A stretch of 64,000 nucleotides of DNA, taken from contig NZ_JAGHRJ010000003.1 in the NCBI RefSeq assembly GCF_017743865.1, positions 372,001 through 436,000 of the forward strand, written 5' to 3'. Shown here in pieces: positions 27,770 to 37,610 of this stretch. A program made the translations under genes and the position numbers. Every line of letters starts with the position of its first letter. Position 1 is the stretch's first letter. The notes under the pieces were generated by a model, which was not told the DNA's origin, ran no database searches, and saw only the letters and a list, made by a program, of their open reading frames with translations. Origin of the DNA: Labrenzia sp. R4_2 (lineage in GTDB: Bacteria > Pseudomonadota > Alphaproteobacteria > Rhizobiales > Stappiaceae).

Positions 27770-28621
27770 CTAGTCGCGCAGCAGCTCGTTGATCGCGGTC
27801 TTGGACCGTGTCTTTTCGTCGACCGTCTTAACGATAACGGCGCAGTAGAGGTGCGGGGCAGCTTCACCATTGCCCATGGTGTTTGTGCTGGGCATGGAGC
27901 CGGCAACAACGACCGAATAGGGCGGGACTTCGCCGTAGGTGATCTCACCGGTCATGCGGTTGACGATCTTTGTCGACTTACCGATGAAAACGCCCATACC
28001 CAAGACAGAGCCTTCGCGAACAATGCAGCCCTCGACCACTTCTGAGCGGGCTCCGATGAAGCAGTTGTCTTCGATGATGACAGGACCGGCCTGAAGCGGC
28101 TCCAGGACACCGCCAATGCCAACGCCGCCCGACAGGTGAACGTTCTTGCCAATCTGAGCACAGGAGCCGACAGTCGCCCAGGTATCCACCATCGTGCCCT
28201 CGTCGACATATGCACCGAGGTTGACGAACGACGGCATCAGCACAACGCCTTTGCCAATGAAGGCGGAGCGGCGGACGGTGCAGTTCGGCACAGCCCGGAA
28301 GCCAGCGTCTTCAAAATCGAGACCGCGCCAGCCGTCAAACTTGGACGGCACCTTGTCCCACCAGGTCGCATCTCCCGGACCCCCCTTGATTACATCCATC
28401 GGGTTGAGACGGAACGACAGCAGGACTGCTTTCTTGGCCCACTGGTTGACAACCCAGTCGCCGTCTTTCTTCTCAGCTACCCGCAACTGCCCACGATCGA
28501 GAAGGTTCAGCGTGGTCTCAACAGCATCACGAACGTCGCCGGTCGTGTGGATGTCGATCGAGGCACTGTCTTCGAACGCCGCGTCAATGATTTTCGAAAG
28601 GGCTGCAAGGTCGTGTGTCAT
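27770..28621 (-). CDS. dapD: tetrahydrodipicolinate N-succinyltransferase
   Basis: A 283-residue enzyme that succinylates 2,3,4,5-tetrahydropyridine-2,6-dicarboxylate in lysine/diaminopimelate synthesis. The central region (about 110-240) shows the left-handed beta-helix hexapeptide rhythm: [18 protein letters not shown], then [37 protein letters not shown]. Length fits the family. Its product chain is continued by DapE, encoded nearby. Confidence 0.96.
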   Translation of the reverse strand: MTHDLAALSKIIDAAFEDSASIDIHTTGDVRDAVETTLNLLDRGQLRVAEKKDGDWVVNQWAKKAVLLSFRLNPMDVIKGGPGDATWWDKVPSKFDGWRGLDFEDAGFRAVPNCTVRRSAFIGKGVVLMPSFVNLGAYVDEGTMVDTWATVGSCAQIGKNVHLSGGVGIGGVLEPLQAGPVIIEDNCFIGARSEVVEGCIVREGSVLGMGVFIGKSTKIVNRMTGEITYGEVPPYSVVVAGSMPSTNTMGNGEAAPHLYCAVIVKTVDEKTRSKTAINELLRD

Positions 28622-28881
28622 CTGGAAGCAAGTCTCCGGAACTGAGGAATTCAGCGCGGACCTAAGCCTCCACGCCGTCAGGTGTCAAGCGTGCCAGCGA
28701 CCAGAATAGACCGGCAAACGGCAAACGAACGGCGCTTGGACGGGAAACACTTTCTCTCCTTGATCTCAGAATCGCCGCTATAGTTGAAAGAAACTCATAG
28801 AAGGGCGTTCAAAACAATAATTATTCGGGCTTTCCGTAGGCTGTAGAGTGAGTTCATATCAATAATTGGACTGATGCGCTG

Positions 28882-29787
28882 ATGGAACTTTGGATCCCGA
28901 TTACGCTCTTTGCCGCATTTTGCCAGAATCTGCGCTCAGCCGTTCAGAAGCACTTGAAAGGCCAACTCGGAAGCACGGGCGCGACATTTGTCCGATTTGG
29001 ATACGGGTTTCCATTTGCCTGTCTTTATGTCGCGGTCTTGCATGCCGGGTTCGGTTTTGAGTTTCCCGAAATCAACGCCGTATTCTTGATTGCAGGGGCT
29101 TTGGGAGGCTTGGCTCAGATCTTCGGCACGTTCTTGCTTGTCTATCTGTTCTCATTCCGGAATTTCGCGGTCGGTACGGCTTACTCGAAAACGGAGCCGA
29201 TCCAGGCGGCGCTTTTTGGTTTCTTGCTTTTGGGCGAACACATTTCCTGGGCGACCGGTGTCTGCATTCTTATTGGTATTGCGGGCGTGATTGTCATTTC
29301 ACTCGCCCGGACGTCATTGAGTGCTTCTGTCGTCCGGCAATCTCTATTGGGTCGACCTGCCTTGATCGGTCTCGGGTCAGCGGCCATGTTTGGCGCCTCT
29401 GCTGCCGCTTATCGTGTCGCATCATTATCCTTGGAGGGCACGGGTGTTCCGATGCAAGCCGGTTTTGCGCTGGCCTACGCCACGCTTTTCCAGACCATCG
29501 TCATGATCGCCTGGATGATCTTCCGGGAACCGGAGCAACTGACAGCCAGTTTAGCCGCTTGGCGCGTTGCCATCTGGGCGGGAGCGACCGGTGTGGCCGG
29601 TTCGATCGGGTGGTTTACGGCCATGACCTTGCAGAACGTTGCCTATGTCCGGGCACTGGCACAGATCGAGCTGGTGTTCACATTCTTGGCGTCTTGGCTT
29701 GTGTTTAAGGAAACAATTGCACGATCAGAGATCGCGGGCTGTATCCTTATTGTGCTGGCTGTGTTGGGCATTATCCTTTGGAGCTGA
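28882..29787 (+). CDS. EamA/DMT-superfamily transporter
   Basis: A 301-residue inner-membrane protein with about ten hydrophobic helices arranged as two EamA repeats (about 5-140 and 155-297). The pattern near the end of repeat 1 (FRNFAVGTAYSKTEPIQAALFGFLLLGE) and repeat 2 (ALAQIELVFTFLASWLVFKE) is typical. The substrate is unknown; such proteins often export amino acids or other metabolites. It is convergent with a LysR-type regulator gene, 5 bp apart. Confidence 0.85.
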   Translation: MELWIPITLFAAFCQNLRSAVQKHLKGQLGSTGATFVRFGYGFPFACLYVAVLHAGFGFEFPEINAVFLIAGALGGLAQIFGTFLLVYLFSFRNFAVGTAYSKTEPIQAALFGFLLLGEHISWATGVCILIGIAGVIVISLARTSLSASVVRQSLLGRPALIGLGSAAMFGASAAAYRVASLSLEGTGVPMQAGFALAYATLFQTIVMIAWMIFREPEQLTASLAAWRVAIWAGATGVAGSIGWFTAMTLQNVAYVRALAQIELVFTFLASWLVFKETIARSEIAGCILIVLAVLGIILWS

Positions 29788-29792
29788 GCGGA

Positions 29793-30656
29793 TTACGCAG
29801 CGTCCTGGAGCCAGTCACGAAAGGCTGAGACAGGGCGACTCAGGGTCCGTGCCGGGGAGCGGACAAACCAGTATCCGGTCTCTAGCTCCAATACGGTCCA
29901 GTCTGGGCAAATGAGATGGCCAGCATCCAGTTCCTGTGAGACGAACCGCCGGTCAATCGCAATTGCGCCCATACCGGCAATTGCAGCCTGTATGGCAAGG
30001 TCTCGGCTCTGCAACAGCGTCCCGGATTTCGTATCTGGATGATCTAGGCCAGCCGCGTTTAGCCACTGGCTCCAGTCATTGCGGCGGGACGCGCTGTGTA
30101 GCAGGGGCAGTCCGGTCAGGACGGATGGGTCCTTAGGGTCCTTGCCAGCCAACAGCCCAGGCGCCATGGCGACAGCTAAATGCTCCTTCCAAAGAAGATG
30201 GCTTTCGACGCTTGGCCAGTTGCCCGTCCCGAGGCGGATGGCGCAATCATAATTCTCGCGATCTAGATCAACCATCCGCGTGGATGTCGACAAAAGCAAT
30301 TCAACATCCGGCTGGTTGGATTGAAACTGTGGAAGGCGAGGGATCAACCACCGAGTGGCAAAGGTCGACACTGTGCTGATGCGCAACTCTGTGCGGCCAC
30401 GCCGCTTAAAGCTGTCGACAGCTTCATCAATTCTATCAAACGCATCGCCGAGACTGAGTGCGAGCCGTTGACCTTCCTCGGTCAAGGTCAAGCCGCGGCC
30501 ATCCCGGTTGACCAGCGTTGCGCCGAGTTCACTTTCCAGCTTGCGCATCAGATGGGACAAGGCGGAGGGGGACACGCCCAGTTTTTCAGCCGCCAGTGCT
30601 GCCCGTCCGTGACGGGCAAGCAGGGCAAAAGCGTTAAGTGCGCGAAGAGACGCCAT
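29793..30656 (-). CDS. LysR-family transcriptional regulator (GcvA-like)
   Basis: A 287-residue regulator. The N-terminal helix-turn-helix (about 1-60) reads LRALNAFALLARHGRAALAAEKLGVSPSALSHLMRKLE, and the remainder is the effector-binding domain with the GcvA-like segment RISTVSTFATRWLIPRLPQFQ. It lies tail to tail with the DMT transporter, so it may or may not control it. No operator could be assigned. Confidence 0.88.
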   Translation of the reverse strand: MASLRALNAFALLARHGRAALAAEKLGVSPSALSHLMRKLESELGATLVNRDGRGLTLTEEGQRLALSLGDAFDRIDEAVDSFKRRGRTELRISTVSTFATRWLIPRLPQFQSNQPDVELLLSTSTRMVDLDRENYDCAIRLGTGNWPSVESHLLWKEHLAVAMAPGLLAGKDPKDPSVLTGLPLLHSASRRNDWSQWLNAAGLDHPDTKSGTLLQSRDLAIQAAIAGMGAIAIDRRFVSQELDAGHLICPDWTVLELETGYWFVRSPARTLSRPVSAFRDWLQDAA

Positions 30657-30727
30657 AGGTGATCGAACCAGATTGAGTTTATCTCAATCTAAGAGATACG
30701 GGCTTCTTAAGCCAGAAGGGATATCAC

Positions 30728-31471
30728 CTAAGCCAGCGATCCTTTGACGGCTTTCAAAAATCCCGCCAGATCCTCGGTCACAAAATCAACATGCGGGTAG
30801 GGATCTGCTTCCAGATCCAGGTTTTCCTGCAAGACTTCACGAGATCCTCTCGGCACAATCAGCGTAGTGCGCATGCCGAGATGGTGCGGAACAGAGAGGT
30901 TCTTGGCTAGGTCCTCGAACATGGCAGCGCGTGCCGGAGCAACGCCTGTCCGTGACAGGAACATCTCGTATGTCTCACGGTTGGGCTTTGGGATCAGCTC
31001 TGCGGATACGATATCGAAAATGTCTTCAAAATGGTTCGAGATGCCGAGTGCTTCCGCAGTGCGTTCGGCATGAGGACGATCACCATTCGTGAAGATGAAT
31101 TTTTTGCCCGGCAATGCCTCGATCGCGGTGCCCAAATCAGGATCGGGCGCGAGGTTCGAATAGTCGATGTCATGGACGAAGGCGAGGTAGTCGTCCGGGT
31201 CGATGTTGTGGGTGGTCATCAGCCCGCGCAACGTGGTGCCGTATTCATAGTACAGCGCCTTCTGGTGCACCATGGCTTCGTCCCGCCCAAGATCCAGAAT
31301 TTTCTGCACATACTTGGAGATCTGGTCATTGATCTGCGGAAAGAGGTCTGACTCATGCGGATAGAGTGTGTTGTCGAGATCGAACACCCACGCTTCAACG
31401 CCCTGGAATACGCGCAGGTCTTGCCGGTGCGCATGCCGGCCTTCGGTCGGAAGAGAGGAGTTGTCGGTCAC
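30728..31471 (-). CDS. pyrimidine 5'-nucleotidase (HAD superfamily)
   Basis: A 247-residue haloacid-dehalogenase-type phosphatase. The DxDxT nucleophile motif is at Asp31-Asp33 (FDLDNTLYP). The middle motif is [19 protein letters not shown] (Thr then Asn/Gly) and the last acidic motif is [10 protein letters not shown]. The subgroup matches SDT1/PHM8-like pyrimidine nucleotidases, regularly found beside argB and dapD in alphaproteobacteria. Its start overlaps the argB stop by 4 bp (31468-31471). Confidence 0.88.
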   Translation of the reverse strand: MTDNSSLPTEGRHAHRQDLRVFQGVEAWVFDLDNTLYPHESDLFPQINDQISKYVQKILDLGRDEAMVHQKALYYEYGTTLRGLMTTHNIDPDDYLAFVHDIDYSNLAPDPDLGTAIEALPGKKFIFTNGDRPHAERTAEALGISNHFEDIFDIVSAELIPKPNRETYEMFLSRTGVAPARAAMFEDLAKNLSVPHHLGMRTTLIVPRGSREVLQENLDLEADPYPHVDFVTEDLAGFLKAVKGSLA

Positions 31472-32355
31472 GGGCGTATCAGCGTCCCGGCGCCGCCATC
31501 GGTGAAGAGCTCCAAGAGAACCGCATGCGGCACCTTGCCATTCAGGATAACGACGCCCTCAACACCGCGTTCCAGCGCATCAATGCAAGTCTCGACCTTT
31601 GGGATCATGCCGCCGGAAATCGTTCCGTCTGCCATCAGTTCCCGCGCTTTTGCAACGGTCAGCTGCTTGATCAGTTGACCATCCTTGTCGAGAACGCCTG
31701 GAACATCAGTCAGGAACAACAAGCGTTTGGCATTCAGGGAACCGGCAATTGCACCGGCACAAGTGTCGGCGTTGATGTTGTAAGTCTCGCCGTCATCGCC
31801 CGGAGCAACCGGTGCAACGACCGGGATGATGTCTTCTTTGAGAACGAGTTTGAGGACCGTCGGGTCAACTTCTGCCGGTTCTCCGACAAACCCCAGATCC
31901 AGAACGCTTTCAATGTTGCTGTTCGGGTCGACCACCGTGCGCTTCAACTTGCGCGCTTTGATCAGATTGCCGTCCTTGCCGCACAGCCCGACCGCACGTC
32001 CACCTTCGGCGTTGATCAGCTGCACGATCTCCTTGTTGATCGCGCCGGCAAGGACCATTTCGACGACCTCGACCGTTGCTTTGTCGGTGACCCGAAGTCC
32101 GCCTTTGAACTCGCTGACGATGTTCAGCCGTTCGAGCATCTTTCCGATTTGCGGCCCCCCGCCATGAACCACTACGGGATTGACGCCACTTTGGCGCAAC
32201 AAGGTAATATCTCGTGCGAACGCTTGACCGAGATCCGTATCGCCCATGGCATGCCCGCCATACTTCACAACAACGGTCTTGTCGTCATAGCGCTGCATGT
32301 AGGGCAGGGCCTGCGAGATGATGTGTGCGCGGCTCGAAGTTTCAGGTGCGGTCAT
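31468..32355 (-). CDS. argB: acetylglutamate kinase
   Basis: A 295-residue amino-acid kinase catalysing the second step of arginine synthesis. Motifs: [12 protein letters not shown] near residue 28 (phosphate-binding Lys and Gly-Gly), [13 protein letters not shown] near 58-70, [27 protein letters not shown], and [10 protein letters not shown] near the C-terminus. It shares a 4-bp overlap with the nucleotidase gene and lies about 105 bp after engB. Confidence 0.96.
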   Translation of the reverse strand: MTAPETSSRAHIISQALPYMQRYDDKTVVVKYGGHAMGDTDLGQAFARDITLLRQSGVNPVVVHGGGPQIGKMLERLNIVSEFKGGLRVTDKATVEVVEMVLAGAINKEIVQLINAEGGRAVGLCGKDGNLIKARKLKRTVVDPNSNIESVLDLGFVGEPAEVDPTVLKLVLKEDIIPVVAPVAPGDDGETYNINADTCAGAIAGSLNAKRLLFLTDVPGVLDKDGQLIKQLTVAKARELMADGTISGGMIPKVETCIDALERGVEGVVILNGKVPHAVLLELFTDGGAGTLIRP

Positions 32356-32460
32356 AAAGAAACGTTACTCTTCAGTTTTGTCGGCAGAAGTCCATGAAAG
32401 CGAAAGAGCTTTGCTATACCGGGTTTGGCGAGATCTCACAATCAATGATGCCCTGAAGGC

Positions 32461-33108
32461 CTATTGAGTGGCGAGGTTACACAATTCTGCCCGGAGCTCA
32501 TCTACTCCCCGATTTTTCTCCGAGGACGTTGCGATAATCTCAGGATGGGCTGCCACCCGTTTTGCCAGTGCAGCCTTGGTTTCATCGACCAGGCGCACCA
32601 AGGCCGGTGGCTTGATTTTGTCTGCCTTGGTCAACACGACCTGATAGACAACCGCAGCCTTATCAAGCAGCTCCATTGCCTCAAGATCGTTCTTCTTGAT
32701 CCCGTGACGGCTGTCGATCAACAGGATTACGCGCCGAAGGTTCGGGCGGCCACGAAGATAGGAGAAAACGAGACTTGTCCAGGCCTCGACCAGTTCCTTC
32801 GGGGCCTGCGCATATCCGTAGCCGGGCATGTCGACGATCGTGAGCGGTGTCTCCGGCGCGACAAAGAAGTTCAGCATCTGTGTCCGGCCCGGGGTGGACG
32901 ACGTCCGGGCAAGCCCTTTTCGCCCAGTCAGCGCATTGATCAGGCTGGATTTGCCGACATTCGATCGGCCCGCAAAGGCGATCTCGGTGCCGGCGGCAGG
33001 CGGCAAATTTGCCATATCGGTCACGCTGGTCAGAAAATCCCATGGCCGGGCAAACATCAGCCGCCCGGCTTCCAGATCTTCCTCGGTATAGGTTTCATTG
33101 TCACTCAT
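32461..33108 (-). CDS. engB: ribosome-biogenesis GTPase YihA/YsxC (EngB)
   Basis: A 215-residue GTPase needed for large-subunit assembly. All G motifs are present: [14 protein letters not shown] (G1), TPGRTQ (G2), DMPGYGYA (G3), TKADK (G4) and TSS (G5). The longer frame upstream of the ATG at 33108 overlaps the neighbouring acetyltransferase and has non-coding character. In related genomes this gene usually follows yidC directly; here an acetyltransferase gene sits between them. Confidence 0.95.
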   Translation of the reverse strand: MSDNETYTEEDLEAGRLMFARPWDFLTSVTDMANLPPAAGTEIAFAGRSNVGKSSLINALTGRKGLARTSSTPGRTQMLNFFVAPETPLTIVDMPGYGYAQAPKELVEAWTSLVFSYLRGRPNLRRVILLIDSRHGIKKNDLEAMELLDKAAVVYQVVLTKADKIKPPALVRLVDETKAALAKRVAAHPEIIATSSEKNRGVDELRAELCNLATQ

Positions 33109-33118
33109 GAGTTGCCTT

Positions 33119-33799
33119 CTAACCTGCCTGTGCAGTTGCGTCGAGCATGTTCGCAGGTTCCAGGGCTGCAGTTTCCAACGCTTCGATATCCGATGCTCTG
33201 ATTGCCGAAAGGTTCCGGGAGATTTTCTTAACCGGCCAATCCCACCACGCAATATCCAGGAGACGGTCGATCGTTTGCTCGTCAAAGCGCATCTTGATGA
33301 CTCGGGCCGGATTGCCGACAGCGATCGCAAACGGGGGAATGTCCGACGCGACGACAGCATGGGCACCGATGATTGCGCCAGAGCAAATGGTTACACCCGG
33401 CATGACAACGGAGTTGGTGCCAAACCAGACGTCATGCTGCACAAGCGTGTCCCCGCGCAAATGATCAAAGATCGTCGTTGGATCGAAGCCTGCTTCCCAA
33501 CCGTTGCCAAAGATATTGAACGGGTAGGTCGAAAAGCCGGTCAAGGCGTGGTTTGCGCCGTTCATGATGAATGTTGTGCCTGATGCGAGTGCGCAAAACC
33601 GTCCGATCCTGAGTTTGTCTCCGACGAAGTCGAAGTGATAACGCACGTTGCGGTTTTCAAATTCCGCCGCGTGTGTGTCGTCGTGATAATAAGTGTAGTC
33701 GCCAACCTCGATGTTCGGTCGGCTAATGACATTCTTCAGAAAAACCGTGTGCGGCTCACCGTTGAATGGGTGCGAGTTATTAGGGGCTGGGCCGTGCAT
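33119..33799 (-). CDS. CatB-type (xenobiotic) O-acetyltransferase
   Basis: A 226-residue left-handed beta-helix acetyltransferase. The XAT pattern is clear: [30 protein letters not shown] with the active-site His, then [51 protein letters not shown]. Members include Vat and CatB acetyltransferases that modify streptogramins or chloramphenicol, but many have other substrates, so no resistance role is claimed. The ATG at 33799 has an excellent GGAGGT. It interrupts the usual yidC-engB adjacency. Confidence 0.85.
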   Translation of the reverse strand: MHGPAPNNSHPFNGEPHTVFLKNVISRPNIEVGDYTYYHDDTHAAEFENRNVRYHFDFVGDKLRIGRFCALASGTTFIMNGANHALTGFSTYPFNIFGNGWEAGFDPTTIFDHLRGDTLVQHDVWFGTNSVVMPGVTICSGAIIGAHAVVASDIPPFAIAVGNPARVIKMRFDEQTIDRLLDIAWWDWPVKKISRNLSAIRASDIEALETAALEPANMLDATAQAG

Positions 33800-33934
33800 A
33801 GGACCTCCAAAACAAAGAAACAAGGGAAGTTGGGCGCGTCATTGGAAACGCGGTCGACCAACCGGTCAGCGGCTTCGCCTTGCGGAACTGGTCTTTGTCT
33901 TAGTGGTTCATTGACTGGACACTCCTGACACTTA

Positions 33935-33962
33935 AAAGGCCCCGCCGGTTGGCGAGGCCTTT
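33935..33962 (-). terminator. terminator after yidC
   Basis: Minus-strand stem AAAGGCCTCGCC / GGCGGGGCCTTT with a 4-base loop and one mismatch, running into a T-rich stretch. It lies 28 bp after the yidC stop and should end the rpmH-rnpA-yidC transcript before the acetyltransferase gene. Confidence 0.82.
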
Positions 33963-33989
33963 GGTCTATATCTTGATTTTCCGGGTTTG

Positions 33990-35816
33990 TCAGCTCTTGT
34001 CGTCTGCTGCCGGTTTCTTTCGTTTGAACATGGAGCCAAGATTGTCCCAAAGCTCCACCTTGACGCCTTGGCGGCTCATAATCACCCACTGCTGCGCAAT
34101 CGAGAGCGAGTTGTTCCACGCCCAGTAGATGACAAGGCCTGCCGGGAACGATGCCAGCATGAAGGTGAAGACCACAGGCATCCAGGTAAAGATCATCTGT
34201 TGTGTCGGATCTGGCGGAGCCGGGTTCATCTTCATTTGGACAAACATTGTGATGCCCATGATCAGCGGCCATACGCCAAGCATCAGAAGCTGCGGCGGAT
34301 CCCATGGGATCAGACCGAACAGATTGAACAAGGACGTCGGATCCGGGGCACTGAGATCTTGGATCCAGCCAAAGAACGGCGCGTGACGCATTTCGATGGT
34401 GACGAAGAGCACCTTGTAGAGTGCAAAGAATACCGGGATCTGGATCAGGATCGGCAAACAGCCGGCCAGCGGATTGATCTTTTCCTTTTTGTACAGCTCC
34501 ATCAGCGCTTGCTGCTGCTTCTGCCGGTCATCCGCATACTTTTCGCGGATCTCCGTCATCTGAGGCTGCACCAGTTTCATCTTACTCATGCTGACATAGG
34601 ATTTGTTTGCCAGCGGGAAGAAGAACAGTTTGATGATGACTGTAACGAGGAGGATCGCGACGCCAAAGTTTCCGAAGTAATGGAACAGGAAGTCGATGGC
34701 GTAAAACATCGGCTTGGTCAGGAAGTAGAACCAACCCCAGTCGATCAGCAGCTCAAAACGCTCAATGCTGAGGGACGCCTCATAAGCGTCGAGGAGATTG
34801 GTCTCCTTGGCACCGGCAAAAAGGTACGAGCTGGTTTCACCGACACCACCGGCAGGGACGACAACCGCATTACCGAGATAATCGGCCTGGAAATTTCCGC
34901 TCTGCGCGCCGTAACTGAAACCGGGTTGGAATTCCTCGCCAGGTGTCGGGATGAGGGTCGCAGCCCAGTATTTGTCGGTGATGCCAAGCCATCCGCGATC
35001 TACTGCTGCCGGGCGTACCGGCCCATCTTCTTCCAAATCGGAATAGTCGACCTCCACGAGGCCTTCTTCACCAAAGACGCCAAGCAGACCTTCGTGAAGG
35101 ATCCAGATGCCGGTTGTTTCAGGGATGCCTTTGCGCGCGATCAACCCGTATGGGTAAAGCGTGACCGCATCGCCAGAGTTGTTTGTCACCGATTGGGTGA
35201 CGTCAAACATGTAATTCTCGTCCACTGAGAACGTGCGGTTAAACACAAGGCCTTCGCCATTGTCCCAGGACAGGGTCAAAGGCGTGGATGGCGTGAGATT
35301 CGATGAACCGTTGACGGACCAAACAGTATCTGGTCCCGGCAGGGTAATGTTGGCACCTGCATCAGCAACCCAGCCATAATCGCTGTAGTACGGGTTCGGG
35401 CTACCGGTTGGGGAGAACAGCACGATGGTCGGGCTGCTCCGGTCGACCGTCTCGTGGTAGTCCTTGAGTCGCAAGTCATCGAGCCGGCCGCCTGTCAGGT
35501 TGATGGATCCTTCCAGACGCGGTGTGTCGATAACCACACGTGGTGTCGCAGAAATAGCTTGGTCGCGTGAGGCAAAACCCTGCAGGCCCGTAGCAGACGG
35601 CGCGACAGTCGCGCCTGAGCCGGCAACAGATGGGGTTGGTGCGTCAGGGTTTACCCCACCTAGCGTAGCTTGTTGAGCAGTCTCTGCTTCCTGTTGGGCC
35701 TGAAGTGCCGCCTGTTGGCGCTCCAATTGCGGACCGGCATAAAAATACTGCCACGCCAGCAGAACGATCAGGGACAGAACGATTGCGAGAATCGTATTGC
35801 GGTTTTCAGAAATCAA
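33990..35816 (-). CDS. yidC: membrane protein insertase YidC
   Basis: A 608-residue inner-membrane insertase/chaperone. It has an N-terminal membrane helix (about 7-27), a large periplasmic beta domain (about 60-345), and a C-terminal core of five helices (about 355-590) with the YidC/Oxa1 pattern ([49 protein letters not shown]). The start appears to be a TTG overlapping the rnpA stop (TTGA), which suggests translational coupling. The tail is basic, as usual for ribosome contact. Confidence 0.96.
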   Translation of the reverse strand: MISENRNTILAIVLSLIVLLAWQYFYAGPQLERQQAALQAQQEAETAQQATLGGVNPDAPTPSVAGSGATVAPSATGLQGFASRDQAISATPRVVIDTPRLEGSINLTGGRLDDLRLKDYHETVDRSSPTIVLFSPTGSPNPYYSDYGWVADAGANITLPGPDTVWSVNGSSNLTPSTPLTLSWDNGEGLVFNRTFSVDENYMFDVTQSVTNNSGDAVTLYPYGLIARKGIPETTGIWILHEGLLGVFGEEGLVEVDYSDLEEDGPVRPAAVDRGWLGITDKYWAATLIPTPGEEFQPGFSYGAQSGNFQADYLGNAVVVPAGGVGETSSYLFAGAKETNLLDAYEASLSIERFELLIDWGWFYFLTKPMFYAIDFLFHYFGNFGVAILLVTVIIKLFFFPLANKSYVSMSKMKLVQPQMTEIREKYADDRQKQQQALMELYKKEKINPLAGCLPILIQIPVFFALYKVLFVTIEMRHAPFFGWIQDLSAPDPTSLFNLFGLIPWDPPQLLMLGVWPLIMGITMFVQMKMNPAPPDPTQQMIFTWMPVVFTFMLASFPAGLVIYWAWNNSLSIAQQWVIMSRQGVKVELWDNLGSMFKRKKPAADDKS

Positions 35817-36226
35817 CTGGATTTACCCCTGTTACCTGTACGGTGATGCATCTGTTTCTGCCGGTTGCCCATGCGTGGCTTGCCGCGCCCACGCGGTGTC
35901 GCCGGATCCAGCACCTGGTGTAGCCCAGACTTAAGGTCTGCAACCAGATTTGGGAAGGGAAGAGTCAGCGCAGAATCACGCGCGACCAGCACAAAATCTG
36001 CATTTTTGGGAATTTCGGCTGGTGAAAGCTCAGCAACTGCTGCACGCAAGCGCCGCTTGATACGGCTTCGGACAACGGAATTGCCGGTCTTTTTTGTGAC
36101 TGTGTAGCCAATCCGCGGCGCAGCCTCGGAGCTGTGTTGCAAACCCTGAACAACAAAAGCGCGCCGACCTATACGGCCACCTTTGGCAACCGCAAGGAAA
36201 TCGGAGCGCTTTTTGAGTGTGTTCAT
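35813..36226 (-). CDS. rnpA: ribonuclease P protein component
   Basis: A 137-residue basic protein, the protein subunit of RNase P that matures tRNA 5' ends. The N-terminus [18 protein letters not shown] and the RNR-type motif [15 protein letters not shown] are standard. The last 30 residues are very basic and Gly-rich. I chose the ATG at 36226 over one 11 codons upstream. It follows rpmH by 57 bp and overlaps yidC by four bases. Confidence 0.94.
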   Translation of the reverse strand: MNTLKKRSDFLAVAKGGRIGRRAFVVQGLQHSSEAAPRIGYTVTKKTGNSVVRSRIKRRLRAAVAELSPAEIPKNADFVLVARDSALTLPFPNLVADLKSGLHQVLDPATPRGRGKPRMGNRQKQMHHRTGNRGKSS

Positions 36227-36283
36227 GGCTGCGGATTGGCTGTTGGCATGCGCCGCCAATCCGGCGCTGCAAGCAGTTGCCGC

Positions 36284-36418
36284 TTAGGCGCTGAGGCTCT
36301 TACGGCCCTTCGCACGACGGCGAGCAAGCACCTGACGGCCGCTTTTGGTGGCCATACGTGCGCGAAAGCCGTGGCGACGCTTGCGGACAAGACGGCTCGG
36401 TTGATACGTACGCTTCAT
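36284..36418 (-). CDS. rpmH: 50S ribosomal protein L34
   Basis: A 44-residue ribosomal protein that starts [20 protein letters not shown] and ends [13 protein letters not shown], the complete L34 sequence pattern. It is too short for routine ORF lists but unmistakable. It opens the rpmH-rnpA-yidC operon, with a long leader and a strong promoter about 130 bp upstream. Confidence 0.98.
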   Translation of the reverse strand: MKRTYQPSRLVRKRRHGFRARMATKSGRQVLARRRAKGRKSLSA

Positions 36419-36546
36419 TGTTCTTCCCCGCGCGGCTTAAGCGCGGCCCTTGTTCATTTAAATTCTTTGGAGGAAGCACTCGAAGCGCTCAGCCAGCGCA
36501 GCTCCTAAAAAGCCTTGGGTCCGAATGCATGTCCCGATCGAGCGCG

Positions 36547-36575
36547 CTTATAAGCGTCATGGTGTTTGGAGTCAA
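36547..36575 (-). promoter_or_regulatory. sigma-70-type promoter of rpmH-rnpA-yidC
   Basis: On the minus strand TTGACT (36575-36570), a 17-bp spacer and TATAAG (36552-36547), followed by a G/C-rich CGCGC discriminator as in growth-rate-controlled ribosomal promoters. The predicted leader before the rpmH ATG is about 120 nt. The rest of the 36419-36757 gap shows no gene; I saw no DnaA-box cluster that would suggest an origin. Confidence 0.7.
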
Positions 36576-36757
36576 CTTGTGTCGCCGAGATTCTCGCTTT
36601 CTCAGGCAATCACACACAGGTGAGCGAAAAGAGCGCCAGCCTCACTTATCAGTGAAACCAACTTCTTTTTACCCCGTTTAAGGTACACCTGACTTAAGAC
36701 ATCGGCACACCTACCGATCAAAAGCGGCGGAAATAGGGATAATGGAGTGATTGGCCA

Positions 36758-37567
36758 ATGCGCGGCAATGAGGCGGAGGCAATGAACGCACCCGACGAAA
36801 ACGATAAAAAAGAGAATGCGGTGGCCGGACGCTCGTTTACAGCGCTTGCGAAAAAGTGGGCTCCGCTTGTTGTCCTGTTGTCCCTTATGGCACTCGCGTT
36901 TTCACAAGGCCTGCACAAACATCTCACGCTTTCTACGCTGATCATGGAGCGGCAGCAGCTTATCACCTTCGTTGACGCCAATCTGGCGGTGGCCGTCCTG
37001 AGCTATATCGCTCTTTATGCCGCTACTGTCGCCCTGTCGTTCCCGGGTGCTTCGCTTTTCACGATCGCTGGCGGTTTCCTGTTCGGCTGGGTGATCGGTG
37101 GCCTGGCAACGGTTTTTGGCGCGACATTGGGCGCTACAGCAGTGTTCCTGATTGCTCGTTCCTCAATCGGGGATGTGCTGACGAAACGGGCAGGTCCCTT
37201 CCTGACACGGTTGTCCGAAGGGTTCCGGCAAGACGCCTTCAACTATCTCCTCTTCCTCCGCCTGACACCGATTTTTCCGTTCTGGCTGGTGAACATTGCA
37301 CCTGCTGTTTTTCAGATGCCTTTATCGTCCTATGCGCTTGCCACATTTGTCGGCATCATCCCCGGGACATTCGCTTTTGCCTTCATCGGGTCCGGTCTCG
37401 ACAGCGTTATTGCGGCACAGGAAGCGGCTGATCCTGGCTGTGCGTCTGCGGGCACTTGCTCGGTCGAAATCTCGGCACTTGTCACACCGCAGTTGATCGC
37501 AGCATTCTTTGCTCTTGGTGTTGCAAGCCTGATCCCCGTCGTCTTGAAGCGTTTGCGCTCGCGATAA
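36758..37567 (+). CDS. TVP38/TMEM64-family (DedA-like) membrane protein
   Basis: A 269-residue inner-membrane protein with a hydrophilic N-terminus and about six hydrophobic segments. The family core is seen in LSFPGASLFTIAGGFLFGWVIGGLATVFGATLGATAVFLIARSS and FNYLLFLRLTPIFPFWLVNIAPA. Two cysteines lie in a short loop (PGCASAGTCS). The start may be at 36758 or at the ATG 24 bp downstream. It is followed 43 bp later by a flavoprotein reductase, a pairing seen in many proteobacteria, but the shared function is unknown. Confidence 0.85.
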   Translation: MRGNEAEAMNAPDENDKKENAVAGRSFTALAKKWAPLVVLLSLMALAFSQGLHKHLTLSTLIMERQQLITFVDANLAVAVLSYIALYAATVALSFPGASLFTIAGGFLFGWVIGGLATVFGATLGATAVFLIARSSIGDVLTKRAGPFLTRLSEGFRQDAFNYLLFLRLTPIFPFWLVNIAPAVFQMPLSSYALATFVGIIPGTFAFAFIGSGLDSVIAAQEAADPGCASAGTCSVEISALVTPQLIAAFFALGVASLIPVVLKRLRSR

Positions 37568-37610
37568 TCAAATAACTGCCCCTCCAAAGCCAATATGACA
37601 GGAGCCGTGC

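Noticed and set aside
31366-32397. 343-codon plus-strand open frame
   Set aside because: Antisense to argB and the nucleotidase start; no recognisable domain.
33987-35228. 413-codon plus-strand open frame
   Set aside because: Lies wholly antisense to yidC, which has unmistakable family motifs; composition (His, Arg, Asp-rich) is that of a shadow frame.
36419-36757. Possible replication origin near rpmH
   Set aside because: rpmH lies near oriC in some bacteria, but I saw no cluster of DnaA boxes and no dnaA or dnaN gene nearby.
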